Shown here: positions 49,807 through 57,802 of the stretch, in pieces
Numbering within the stretch: position 1 is the stretch's first letter
Layout of the letters: every line of letters starts with the position of its first letter
NCBI RefSeq assembly: GCF_023701745.1
Contig: NZ_JAJOZB010000001.1
Coordinates: 1,866,501-1,930,500, forward strand
Direction of reading: 5' to 3'
Source of the DNA: Streptomyces sp. RKAG293
Lineage (GTDB): Bacteria; Actinomycetota; Actinomycetes; Streptomycetales; Streptomycetaceae
Length of the DNA stretch: 64,000 nt
Translations under genes and position numbers: made by a program
The notes under the pieces: generated by a model
The model's input: only the letters and a program-made list of their open reading frames with translations
What the model was told of the DNA's origin: nothing
The model's database searches: none

Positions 49807-50567
49807 GTGACGGCATGAGCGCGGCACCGGTGCTGCGGCTGGAGTCCGTGCGCAAGACGTTCGGCTCCTCGGTGGTGCTCCGCGACATCGATCTCAGCGT
49901 GCCCCCGCACACCGTCACCGCGCTGATCGGCGCCTCCGGCTCCGGCAAGTCGACGCTGCTGCGCTGCGCCAACCTGCTGGAGGACATCGACGACGGGGCG
50001 ATCTTCCTGGACGGCGAGGACATCACCGACCCGCGCGTCGACCCGGACACGGTGCGCCGCCGGATCGGGGTCGTCTTCCAGGCGTACAACCTGTTCCCGC
50101 ACATGACCGTGCTCGACAACATCACCCTCGCGCCGCGCCGGGTGCACAAGGTCGCGCGTGCCGAGGCGGCCGAGCGGGCCCGTGAACTGCTCGCCCGGCT
50201 CGGCCTCGGCGACAAGGCCGGCGAGTACCCGGACCGGCTGAGCGGCGGCCAGCAGCAGCGCGTCGCGATCGTCCGGGCGCTGGCCGGGAGGCCGCGGCTG
50301 CTGCTCCTCGACGAGATCACCGCGGCGCTCGACCCGGAGCTGGTCGGTGAGGTGCTGGGCGTCGTCCGTGATCTCAAGGACCAGGGCATGACGATGGTGA
50401 TCGCCACGCACGAGATGGGCTTCGCCCGTGAGGTCGCCGACCAGGTCTGCTTCCTCGACGCCGGGGTGGTGCTGGAGCGCGGCACGCCGAAGCAGGTGTT
50501 CGGGGCGCCGGAGCAGGAGCGCACGCAGCGCTTCCTGCGGCGCTTCGCGGAGGCCGGGCGGCTGTGA
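49803..50567 (+). CDS. Polar amino-acid ABC transporter ATP-binding protein
   Basis: GlnQ/HisP-type ATPase of 254 residues. Walker A is GASGSGKST, the Q loop VVFQAYNLFPHMTVLDN, the signature LSGGQQQRVAIVRAL, Walker B LLLLDEITAALDPE and the H loop ATHEMGFA. It completes the operon 48044-50567 and ends 4 bp from the convergent GNAT gene. Confidence 0.95.
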   Translation: MSDGMSAAPVLRLESVRKTFGSSVVLRDIDLSVPPHTVTALIGASGSGKSTLLRCANLLEDIDDGAIFLDGEDITDPRVDPDTVRRRIGVVFQAYNLFPHMTVLDNITLAPRRVHKVARAEAAERARELLARLGLGDKAGEYPDRLSGGQQQRVAIVRALAGRPRLLLLDEITAALDPELVGEVLGVVRDLKDQGMTMVIATHEMGFAREVADQVCFLDAGVVLERGTPKQVFGAPEQERTQRFLRRFAEAGRL

Positions 50568-50571
50568 GCGG

Positions 50572-51141
50572 TCAGCCGGTGGCCTCTGCCTTGAGGCCCT
50601 TGAGGTCCTTCACCAGCAGCTCGAACTCCAGGTCGGCACGCTGCGGCACACCGAAGCGCTCGTCCCCGTAAGGGAAGGGGTGCGTCTCGCCGGTGCGGGT
50701 GTAGCCGCGGCGCTCGTACCAGGCGATGAGGTCGGCGCGCGCCGTGATCACCGTCATGTGCATCTGCGCCGCGTCCCACTCGGTCGCGGCGTAGCGCTCG
50801 GCCTCGGCGAGGACGGTCTTCCCGAGGCCGCCGGCCTGCGCAGTGGGCCGGACCGCGAACATCCCGAAGTACGCGTTGTCCCCGCGGCGTTCGATGTGGC
50901 AGCACGCGATCAGCTCGCCCGCGCGCTCCACCAGGACGAGCCGGCTGTCCGCCTTCTCGATCACCTCGACGACACCCTCGGGGTCCGTCCGCTGTCCCTC
51001 CAGGATGTCCGCCTCGGTCGTCCACCCGGCCCGGCTCGAGTCCCCCCGGTACGCCGACTCGACGAGAGTGACGACGGCGGGAACATCGGCCGGCGTGGCC
51101 GTACGGAAGGTCGGCTGCGCGGTGCGCTCGCTGATGTCCAT
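50572..51141 (-). CDS. GNAT-family N-acetyltransferase
   Basis: Acetyltransferase of 189 residues. Motif A for acetyl-CoA is in FAVRPTAQAGGLGKTVLAEAERYA (QxxGxG/A pattern), followed by MHMTVITARADLIAWYERRGYTRTGE typical of the GNAT core. Start: TAGCCT (51154-51149, minus) lies 7 nt before ATG 51141, so leaderless. It is divergent from the VOC gene 57 bp away. Substrate unknown. Confidence 0.9.
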   Translation of the reverse strand: MDISERTAQPTFRTATPADVPAVVTLVESAYRGDSSRAGWTTEADILEGQRTDPEGVVEVIEKADSRLVLVERAGELIACCHIERRGDNAYFGMFAVRPTAQAGGLGKTVLAEAERYAATEWDAAQMHMTVITARADLIAWYERRGYTRTGETHPFPYGDERFGVPQRADLEFELLVKDLKGLKAEATG

Positions 51142-51198
51142 GGGGGCGAGGCTACCCGGGAGCACATCCGGGGCGCCGGGGCCGGGTAGCTTCACCGC

Positions 51199-51585
51199 AT
51201 GGTGAATGTGGTGAGCAGCCGGATCCTGTTGCAGCCGACCGACCTGGAGCGATCCCGGGCCTTCTACCGTGACGAGCTGGGGCTGGCGATCTACCGGGAG
51301 TTCGGCAGCGGTCCCGAGCGCGGCACGGTGTTCTTCCTCGGCGGCGGCTATCTGGAGGTCTCCGGGCGCTCCGGGGCGCCGATGAGTGCGGCGCTGCGCA
51401 TCTGGCTGCAGGTCCCGGACGTCGCGGCGGCGCACGCCGAACTGGCCGGTCGCGGGGTGACCGTTCTGCGGCCGCCGGTGGAGGAGCCCTGGGGGCTGGT
51501 CGAGATGTGGATCGCGGATCCCGACGGGCTGGAGATCGTCGTGGTGGAGGTGCCGGCCGACCACCCGATCAGATACCGGCCCTGA
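51199..51585 (+). CDS. VOC-family (glyoxalase/bleomycin-resistance-like) protein
   Basis: Protein of 128 residues with the vicinal-oxygen-chelate fold: RILLQPTDLERSRAFYRDELGL (7-28), a central FFLGGGYLEVSG and the closing PWGLVEMWIADPDGLEIVVVEV. Candidate metal residues are limited, so it may bind rather than convert ligands. TAGCTT (51187-51192) is 6 nt before the ATG, so leaderless. Its 3' end overlaps the convergent MocR gene by 17 bp. Confidence 0.9.
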   Translation: MVNVVSSRILLQPTDLERSRAFYRDELGLAIYREFGSGPERGTVFFLGGGYLEVSGRSGAPMSAALRIWLQVPDVAAAHAELAGRGVTVLRPPVEEPWGLVEMWIADPDGLEIVVVEVPADHPIRYRP

Positions 51586-53002
51586 CCTCCGTGAAGGCGG
51601 CCGCGAGCCGCCGGATGCCCTCGTCGATCTCCTCGGTGCCGCTGGTGTCGGCGAAGCTGACGCGGAGGTACGGCGCCGGGGCCTCAGCGGCGAAGTAGGC
51701 GCGCCCGGCCGCGACCGCGACCGAGGCGCGCAGGGCCGCCGTGCACAGCTCCGTCTCGTCGGTGCCGTCGGGCAGCCGCAGCCACAGCTGGTAGCCGCCG
51801 GTCGGGACCCGGCCGGGGAGCAGTTCCGGCAGATCGCGCCGCAGCGCGGCCAGCATCGCGTCGCGGCGCTCGCGCAGCCCGGTCGCGACGGCCCGCAGGT
51901 GGCGTGGCCAGGCGGGTGCGCCGACGAGTTCGAGGGTCGCCTCCTGGAGGGGGCGGGGGACGAAGAAGCTGTCGACGACCTGGATGGCGCGCAGCCGTTC
52001 CACGACCGGGCCGCGGGCGATGAGCGCGCCGACCCGCAGGCTGGGCGAGGTGGGCTTGGTCAGCGACGTGACATGGACGACGGTGCCGTGCGGGTCGTCG
52101 GCGACCAGGGGCGCGGGCAGCGGGCCGCCGTGGCCCAGCCGCCGGGCGAAGTCGTCCTCGATGACGAACGCCCCGGCCGCGCGGGCGATCCCGGTGACCT
52201 GCGCCCGCCGCGCCGGGGCGAGGACGGTGCCCGTCGGGTTCTGGAAGAGCGGCTGGCAGAAGAACACCCGGGCACCCGTGGCGTCGAAGGCGTCGGCGAG
52301 CAGGTCCGGGCGTACGCCGTCCGCGTCGGTCGGCACCGGTACCGGCCGCAGTCCGGCCGCCCGGGCCACCGCGAGCACTCCGGGGTACGTCGGGGACTCG
52401 ACGAGCAGCGCGGAGCCGGGTGGGGCGAGCGCGCGCAGCGCGGTGGTGAGCGCGGCCTGGCCGCCCGCCGTGATCAGCACCTGGGCGGGTCCGACGCCGG
52501 CCTCGCGCGCGAACCAGGTGCGCAGCGCCGTCAGCCCCTCCACCGGCGGCCGGTCCCACGCCCCGGGCCGGCGGGCCGCGCGGGCGAGTGCGGCGCCGAG
52601 GGCTTGCTGCGGCTGGAGATCGGGGTGCAGATAGCCGCCGTTGAGCGGGATCACGCCAGGCGGCGGGGCGGCGAGCGTGGCGAGCACCCCGGAGGCGTCC
52701 ACGACGCGGGGGGCGGGCTCGCCGTGCTGGTCCCCGGCGGTCAGGGCGACCTGCTGCCAGGAGGTGTCGACGGGGCCGGCGGGGTGCGCCACCGTCTGCG
52801 ACCGGTAGGTGCCCGAGCCGGGGCGGGTCTCCACCAGCCCCTCGGCGGCGAGCGCGGCCAGCGCCCGGGACACCGTCACGGGGCTGACGCCGAACCGGTC
52901 GACGAGGGAGCGGCTCGACGGCAGTTTCGCCCCGGGAGAGAAGCGCTTGAGCTCTCCCCGCAACGAATCCGCCAGGGAATCCGAACTGCTACCGTCATTC
53001 AT
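51569..53002 (-). CDS. MocR-type GntR regulator with aminotransferase-like domain
   Basis: PLP-dependent regulator of 477 residues. A GntR winged helix (about 8-72, SRSLVDRFGVSPVTVSRAL and GSGTYRS) is joined to an aminotransferase-like domain; the PLP lysine lies in VTSLTKPTSPSLRVG. Start ATG 53002 overlaps head to head with the EamA start (shared CATG at 53000-53003). TATCAT (53016-53011, minus) is 8 nt before it. It most likely regulates the EamA exporter. The 3' end overlaps the VOC gene by 17 bp. Confidence 0.92.
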   Translation of the reverse strand: MNDGSSSDSLADSLRGELKRFSPGAKLPSSRSLVDRFGVSPVTVSRALAALAAEGLVETRPGSGTYRSQTVAHPAGPVDTSWQQVALTAGDQHGEPAPRVVDASGVLATLAAPPPGVIPLNGGYLHPDLQPQQALGAALARAARRPGAWDRPPVEGLTALRTWFAREAGVGPAQVLITAGGQAALTTALRALAPPGSALLVESPTYPGVLAVARAAGLRPVPVPTDADGVRPDLLADAFDATGARVFFCQPLFQNPTGTVLAPARRAQVTGIARAAGAFVIEDDFARRLGHGGPLPAPLVADDPHGTVVHVTSLTKPTSPSLRVGALIARGPVVERLRAIQVVDSFFVPRPLQEATLELVGAPAWPRHLRAVATGLRERRDAMLAALRRDLPELLPGRVPTGGYQLWLRLPDGTDETELCTAALRASVAVAAGRAYFAAEAPAPYLRVSFADTSGTEEIDEGIRRLAAAFTEVRAGI

Positions 53003-53042
53003 GACAGAACATGATAGCGCTACCGCACTGCGTCCGATAGCG
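52990..53042. promoter_or_regulatory. Interlocked divergent promoters and GATAGCG direct repeat
   Basis: Plus -10 TACCGT (52990-52995) lies inside codons 3-5 of the MocR gene; minus -10 TATCAT (53016-53011) lies inside the first codons of the EamA gene. GATAGCG occurs at 53013-53019 and 53036-53042, 23 bp apart, and TAGCGCTA (53015-53022) is palindromic. A candidate MocR operator within EamA coding sequence. Confidence 0.55.
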
Positions 53043-53894
53043 GTGAACGGCACCGCCCTCGCCGCGCTCGGCGTCGCGGTCTTCTCCTTCACCTTCCCCG
53101 CGACCCACTGGGCGCTCGGCGGCTTCGGGCCGTGGACCACCGTCGCCGTGCGCGGCGTGCTCGCCGCCGTCATCGCGGGGGTCTGCCTGATCGCCGGACG
53201 GGCGCCAGTCCCCGCCCGGGAGCACTGGCCGGGACTGCTGGTCGTCGGCCTCGGGGTCGTCGTCGGCTTCCCGTTGCTCACCACGCTGGCGCTGACGACC
53301 ACCGACACCTCGCACGCCGCCGTCGTCATCGGCGCGCTGCCGCTGGCCACCGCCATCGTGGCCGCCGCCCGGGAGGGGAACCGGCCGTCGCGCACCTTCT
53401 GGGCCGCCGCGGTCGCGGGCGCCGGCGCCGTCACGGTGTTCACCCTCGCGCAGAGCGGCGGGGCGCCGACCACCGGCGACCTCTATCTCTTCGGCGCGCT
53501 GGCGGTGTGCGCGGCGGGCTACGCCGAGGGCGGCCGGCTGGCCAGGGTGATGCCAGGACTGCGGGTCATCTCGTGGGCGCTGATCGCGATGCTCCCGTTC
53601 ACCCTGGCCGGCTCGCTCGTCGCGCTGAGCTTCGAGCCGGTGCACTTCGGCGGCCGGGCGCTGCTGGGGCTGGCGTATCTCGCGGCCGTCTCCCAGGTCC
53701 TCGGCCTCATGGTCTGGTACCGGGGCATGGCCGCCATCGGCGTCGCCCGCGCCAGCCAGCTCCAGCTGGCGCAGCCGCTGCTGACGCTGGTGTGGTCGGC
53801 GGCCCTGCTCGGCGAGCACCTGGACGCCGCCACCCCGCTCGCGGCGCTCGCCGTCCTGGTCTGTGTGGCGGTCACCCAGCGCGCCAGGGCCTGA
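53001..53894 (+). CDS. EamA/DMT-family transporter
   Basis: Drug/metabolite transporter of 297 residues with ten predicted TM helices in two EamA halves (about 15-140 and 150-290). Segments VAVFSFTFPATHWALGGFGPW (first TM) and GMAAIGVARASQLQLAQPLLTLVWSAALLGEHL near the end are family-typical. Members export amino acids or other metabolites. It starts at ATG 53001, overlapping the divergent MocR start. It is presumably controlled by that regulator. Confidence 0.92.
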   Translation: MTEHDSATALRPIAVNGTALAALGVAVFSFTFPATHWALGGFGPWTTVAVRGVLAAVIAGVCLIAGRAPVPAREHWPGLLVVGLGVVVGFPLLTTLALTTTDTSHAAVVIGALPLATAIVAAAREGNRPSRTFWAAAVAGAGAVTVFTLAQSGGAPTTGDLYLFGALAVCAAGYAEGGRLARVMPGLRVISWALIAMLPFTLAGSLVALSFEPVHFGGRALLGLAYLAAVSQVLGLMVWYRGMAAIGVARASQLQLAQPLLTLVWSAALLGEHLDAATPLAALAVLVCVAVTQRARA

Positions 53895-54047
53895 GCTCTC
53901 GCTCCGCACGTCCTTCATCGCGCCCCCCGAGTACGTCCGTGCGCGTGGGTGTGCGCCCTCGTGCCTGGGCAGCTCTCCAGCGGACCGCCGTCGCCCGGGG
54001 ACGCGGGGCGGCCGGTGGGCGGGAACGCGGCGAACGGGAGGCCGGTC

Positions 54048-54575
54048 ATGCACGGACCACCGCTGGTGGGGTGGCTGCTGGTCGTACTCAGCGCCGCGAC
54101 GGGGCTGTCGTGCCTGCTGCGGCACGCCGCCCGGGACGAGGCCCTGATGGGGGCCGGCATGGCGGTGATGGCCGTGCCCATGTCCGTACTCGACCCCAGG
54201 CCCTGGGGGTCGCTGCTGCTCGCGCTGGTCTTCGCGGCGGCGGCGGTCCGGGCCCTGCTGCTCGCCCGGCGGCCCGGCCACCATCTGCACCACGCCCTGG
54301 GCGCCGCCGCGATGGTCTACATGGCCGCCGCGATGGGCACGGCCGCCCCGGCCGGCGCCCACGCCGGGCACGCCCCGGCGGGCGCACCGCTGCTGACGGG
54401 AGCGCTGCTGGTGTACTTCGCCGGATACGTTCTGGCCGCCGGGGCCCGGCTGGTGACGGTGGCGGCCGTCGCCCCGGCCGGCGGTCCGCCGGCCGGGGTG
54501 CCGATCGCGCCGGAGCTGGCGGCGTGCCGGGTCTCCATGGCGCTGGGGATGTTCGCGATGCTCCTGACGCTGTGA
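54048..54575 (+). CDS. DUF5134 membrane protein
   Basis: Integral membrane protein of 175 residues with about five to six TM helices, beginning MHGPPLVGWLLVVLSAATG and containing the His-rich RRPGHHLHHALGAAAMVYMA (about 70-89) and AGAHAGHAP segments; the His clusters could bind copper, an inference. The family is common in streptomycetes and has no known function. GGGAGG 7 nt before ATG 54048 fixes the start; the frame extends to 53949, but without family-like sequence. Confidence 0.82.
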   Translation: MHGPPLVGWLLVVLSAATGLSCLLRHAARDEALMGAGMAVMAVPMSVLDPRPWGSLLLALVFAAAAVRALLLARRPGHHLHHALGAAAMVYMAAAMGTAAPAGAHAGHAPAGAPLLTGALLVYFAGYVLAAGARLVTVAAVAPAGGPPAGVPIAPELAACRVSMALGMFAMLLTL

Positions 54576-54602
54576 CCCGGGGGTGCTCCGCCCGGGACGG
54601 CG

Positions 54603-55721
54603 TCAGCAGGCGAGCGCGAGCGGCGGCCGCCAGACCTGGCCGTCACCGGGGGTGCCCGAAGGCGGGCTGGAGTTGAGCGGCACGAACATCATCCGCGCGC
54701 CGGCTTCGTTCCGGTCGCCGGTCCACAGGTCGATGCCCTGCCAGGCCTGCCCGTCGACGACCGACACCGTGCGGGACTGCCCGCCACAGCTGTTGGCGGA
54801 GATGAGCCGGCGGCCGTTCGCGGGCTGGCCGAACCCGAGGTTGGGGGGCGCGACCCAGGTCCCGTACAGGTTCGTGGTGGTGGCGTAGCCGGTGCCGGTG
54901 CCCGTGCAGTAGCCGCAGCCGGGATCCGAGTAGGTGAGGAAGTACTGCCCGCTGGACCGGTCGTACCAGCCGCCGGGACTCTCGATGTTCTTCACCCCGG
55001 CGACGCTCAGTCCGCCCACCCCGGATCCGCCGACGCCATAGCCGTTGAGCTCCTCGATGGACAGCGACAGCGCGCCGGGCATCGTGCACACCAGTGCGGG
55101 CGCGGCACCCGGTGTGGCGGAGTCGATGAAGCCCATGTCCCCGTTACCGGTGCAGTACTTCAGGCTGGGCTTGGTGTACGAGCCGTGCGGCGGACCGGCG
55201 GAGGGGCCGCACAGGCCGGCGGGTCCGTTGCAGCCCATCGCGTTGTAGGCATGGGTTTTGTCGCGGCCGTAGTCCGCCGGGGAGTTGAACCACAGGATCC
55301 ACACCCCGTCGTCACTGCCCCAGCCGCTGCGCTGGATCATCCGCGGGTTGAAACAGCCCGAGCCGTTGCCGCCGCACTCCACCTGCCAGGACTTTCCGGT
55401 GTACGGATCGATGTCGTTCGGGCCGAACAGCAGGGTTGGCGTGGACCAGGGTCCCAGGAGCGACGGCGCGGTGGACACCTTGAAGCCGCACCACGGTGTG
55501 TCCTTCTCCTGCCAGTGGAACCCGCACGCGTACGCGGTTCCGTACGCGTAGTAGGTGCCGTTGAACTTCTGGACGGTGCCGTCATGCAGGTCGAGCGAGG
55601 CGGGCAGGCTGAACGCCACGGGGCCCCCGGGCGCCGCGTCGGCCTGAGCGGCGGACGCACCCCCGAGGAGTGTGACGAGGGAGAGGGCAAGGACGGCGAG
55701 CAGAGCACCGATACGGCACAC
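54603..55721 (-). CDS. Secreted GH43-like beta-propeller protein
   Basis: Exported protein of about 372 residues with a signal peptide (CRIGALLAVLALSLVTLLGG, cleavage near ASAAQA). The mature start LHDGTVQKFNGTYYAYGTA recalls GH43-type five-bladed propeller hydrolases acting on arabinan, xylan or related glycans. At least a dozen Cys (GCFNP, CNGPAGLCG, GCGYCTG, the final AC) indicate several disulfides. Start is uncertain: GTG 55721 or 55724, both close behind GGAGG. Catalytic acids are not pinned down, so the enzymatic class is tentative. Confidence 0.72.
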   Translation of the reverse strand: MCRIGALLAVLALSLVTLLGGASAAQADAAPGGPVAFSLPASLDLHDGTVQKFNGTYYAYGTAYACGFHWQEKDTPWCGFKVSTAPSLLGPWSTPTLLFGPNDIDPYTGKSWQVECGGNGSGCFNPRMIQRSGWGSDDGVWILWFNSPADYGRDKTHAYNAMGCNGPAGLCGPSAGPPHGSYTKPSLKYCTGNGDMGFIDSATPGAAPALVCTMPGALSLSIEELNGYGVGGSGVGGLSVAGVKNIESPGGWYDRSSGQYFLTYSDPGCGYCTGTGTGYATTTNLYGTWVAPPNLGFGQPANGRRLISANSCGGQSRTVSVVDGQAWQGIDLWTGDRNEAGARMMFVPLNSSPPSGTPGDGQVWRPPLALAC

Positions 55722-55730
55722 CACGCCTCC

Positions 55731-56024
55731 AGTTCGATGAGGTCGTCGCAGACAGAGTCGCGGGCGAGATCGCAGGCGCGCCGTTCCGATGATCGGCCCG
55801 CATGACGCACCGTAGTCGCGCGGTTCCGGTGCGTCGGGCGACGCGACGGGCGGCCGTCCGACGTCACCCATAGCGACGAAGGCTCGTACGCCCGGCCGGG
55901 TCCCGCGCCGGCCGGCCACCTGGCGAGGCGCCATGGTGGTGGTGCGTCCTGGCGGCGGGGGTCCTGGCGGTGAGGCGTGCATCACTTCGGACGGCGGACC
56001 GTACCCGGGGCTCCCGGGGCCTCC
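55731..56024. other. Intergenic region, no gene seen
   Basis: About 290 bp between the divergent GH43-like and M56 genes. It holds promoters presumably, but no clear repeat or RNA signal. Confidence 0.3.
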
Positions 56025-56030
56025 TAGGGT
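56025..56030 (+). promoter_or_regulatory. -10 box of leaderless M56 gene
   Basis: TAGGGT, 7 nt before ATG 56038, with no ribosome site. Confidence 0.45.
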
Positions 56031-56037
56031 GAGCGGC

Positions 56038-56976
56038 ATGACGGTCCCGTTCGTGCTGCTGGTGGTCGGCGCACTGGCTGCGGCGATGACGCCGCGCCTG
56101 TTGTCCCGTGCCGCCTGGCCGGAGCGCGAACCCGTGCTGGCCCTGTGGGTCTGGCAGTGCGTCGTCGCCGCCGTCCTGCTGTGCTGTGTCCTGGCGATGG
56201 CGCTCAGTGCCGCCGCCGCCTCGGCCGCCGTGCGCTGGCACCTGTTCGGTTTCGCCCCGCACGGTGTCGTGGACGCGTACGGTCTGCCCGGCTACGGGCG
56301 CTGGGCCGGTTCGCTGGCGGTCCTGCTGGCCTGCGGTGGTGTGTGGACCGCCGCGATGCTCACCCGCGAGGTGCGCGGGGCGCGGGCCCGGCGCCGTCAG
56401 CGGCGTGCCGAACTGCTCGTCCGCTCCCCCCGGCTGCCCGGCGAGGAGCCGCCGGCCGGCGACCGGCTGGTGGTGCTGGAGGGTGACCGGCCCGACGCCT
56501 GGTGGCTGTCGGGCGCGCAGCCGCAGCTGGTCGTCACCACGGCGGCGCTGCGCCGCCTCAAGGGCCGCCAGCTCGACGCCGTACTCGCGCATGAACAGGG
56601 CCACGTCCGCGCCCGGCACGATGTGCTGCTGCACTGCGCGGGCGCACTGGCCTCCGGCTTCCCCCAGGTCCCGGTCTTCGCCGGGTTCCGCGACCAGGTG
56701 CACCGGCTGATCGAGCTGGCCGCCGACGACACCGCCTCCCGCCGCTTCGGCCGGCTCACCACGGCCCTGGCCCTGGTCGAGCTCAACGAGGACCGCGGGG
56801 TGTTCGGCCCCTGCCCGACCCCGCTCGCCGAACTGCCGCGCCGGGTGCACCGGCTGCTGGACCCGGCGCCGCGGCTGGCCCCGGTACGCCGGGCCGGACT
56901 GACCGCGACCGCGCTCCTCGTCCCGGCCGTTCCCCTGCTGATCGCCTTCGTTCCGGGACTCAGCGCTCTCGGATAG
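56038..56976 (+). CDS. M56-family membrane metallopeptidase (BlaR1/MecR1-like)
   Basis: Membrane zinc peptidase of 312 residues with TM helices at about 4-20, 34-60, 92-110 and near the C-terminus (290-308). The zinc motif HEQGH (185-189) with a downstream Glu in ELAADDTASRRF completes the gluzincin site. Relatives work with BlaI/MecI repressors in beta-lactam sensing, and in actinobacteria many copies lack a sensor domain. There is no BlaI gene next to it here, so its target is unknown. Confidence 0.9.
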   Translation: MTVPFVLLVVGALAAAMTPRLLSRAAWPEREPVLALWVWQCVVAAVLLCCVLAMALSAAAASAAVRWHLFGFAPHGVVDAYGLPGYGRWAGSLAVLLACGGVWTAAMLTREVRGARARRRQRRAELLVRSPRLPGEEPPAGDRLVVLEGDRPDAWWLSGAQPQLVVTTAALRRLKGRQLDAVLAHEQGHVRARHDVLLHCAGALASGFPQVPVFAGFRDQVHRLIELAADDTASRRFGRLTTALALVELNEDRGVFGPCPTPLAELPRRVHRLLDPAPRLAPVRRAGLTATALLVPAVPLLIAFVPGLSALG

Positions 56977-57043
56977 CCCGCCGGAACCGCTCCTTCCGGG
57001 CCCCTGGCGGCTCCCTCCCCGGCGCGTTCCGGAGAATGGCGCC

Positions 57044-57733
57044 ATGGTGATCAAGGGATGCATGTTCGACTTCTCCGGAACCCTGATGAGGATCGAACCG
57101 GCCGGGCGCTGGCTGGACGCGGTCCTCCGCGCGGCCGGGCACGACGTTCCCGCCGGGCAGGCGGCGCGGTACGCGGAGCGGCTGGAGCGGGCCGGAGCGC
57201 TGCCGGGCGGGGCCCACCCGAGCGCGGTGCCGGAAGCGCTGCGGGAGGTCTGGCAGGAGCGGGACCGCAGCGCGGAACAGCACCGGGCCGCGTTCACCGG
57301 CATGGCCCGGCAGGCGGAGCTGCCGTGGGACGTCTACGGCGCCCTGTACGACCGCCATATGACGCCGGAGGCCTGGACGCCCTACCCCGACAGCGCCGGA
57401 GTGCTGAAGGAACTGCGCGAGCGCGGTACCGCGGTGGCAGTGGTGAGCAACATCGGCTGGGACCTGCGGCCGGTCTTCCGCGCCCACGGACTCGACGCGT
57501 TCGTCGACGCGTATGTGCTGAGTTACGAACACGGCATCCAGAAGCCGGACCCCCGGCTGTTCACCATCGCCTGCGAGGCGCTGGGACTGCCTCCCGCGCA
57601 GGTCGCGATGGTGGGCGACGACCGGCGGGCCGACACCGGCGCCGCGGCGCTGGGCTGCCCGGTGCACCTCGTCGACCATCTGCCGGCCGCCGAGCGGCCG
57701 GACGGTCTGCGAAAGATTCTCGATCTGCTGTAG
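57044..57733 (+). CDS. HAD-superfamily hydrolase with DxSGT motif
   Basis: HAD-like phosphatase of 229 residues. Motif I is CMFDFSGTLM: the nucleophile Asp9 is present, but the usual acid-base Asp two residues on is Ser (DFSGT instead of DxDGT). Motif II (VVSNIGW), motif III Lys (IQKPDPRLF) and motif IV (VGDDRRADTG) are intact. Loss of the second Asp lowers phosphatase activity in known HADs, so another chemistry is possible. GAGAAT lies 6 nt before the ATG, suggesting a leaderless start. Substrate unknown. Confidence 0.88.
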   Translation: MVIKGCMFDFSGTLMRIEPAGRWLDAVLRAAGHDVPAGQAARYAERLERAGALPGGAHPSAVPEALREVWQERDRSAEQHRAAFTGMARQAELPWDVYGALYDRHMTPEAWTPYPDSAGVLKELRERGTAVAVVSNIGWDLRPVFRAHGLDAFVDAYVLSYEHGIQKPDPRLFTIACEALGLPPAQVAMVGDDRRADTGAAALGCPVHLVDHLPAAERPDGLRKILDLL

Positions 57734-57802
57734 ATCCACCAATCCGTACCGGCCGCCGCTCCGAATACCCGACAGGACATGCGGGCGTGAGGAGGGCGGA
57801 CT

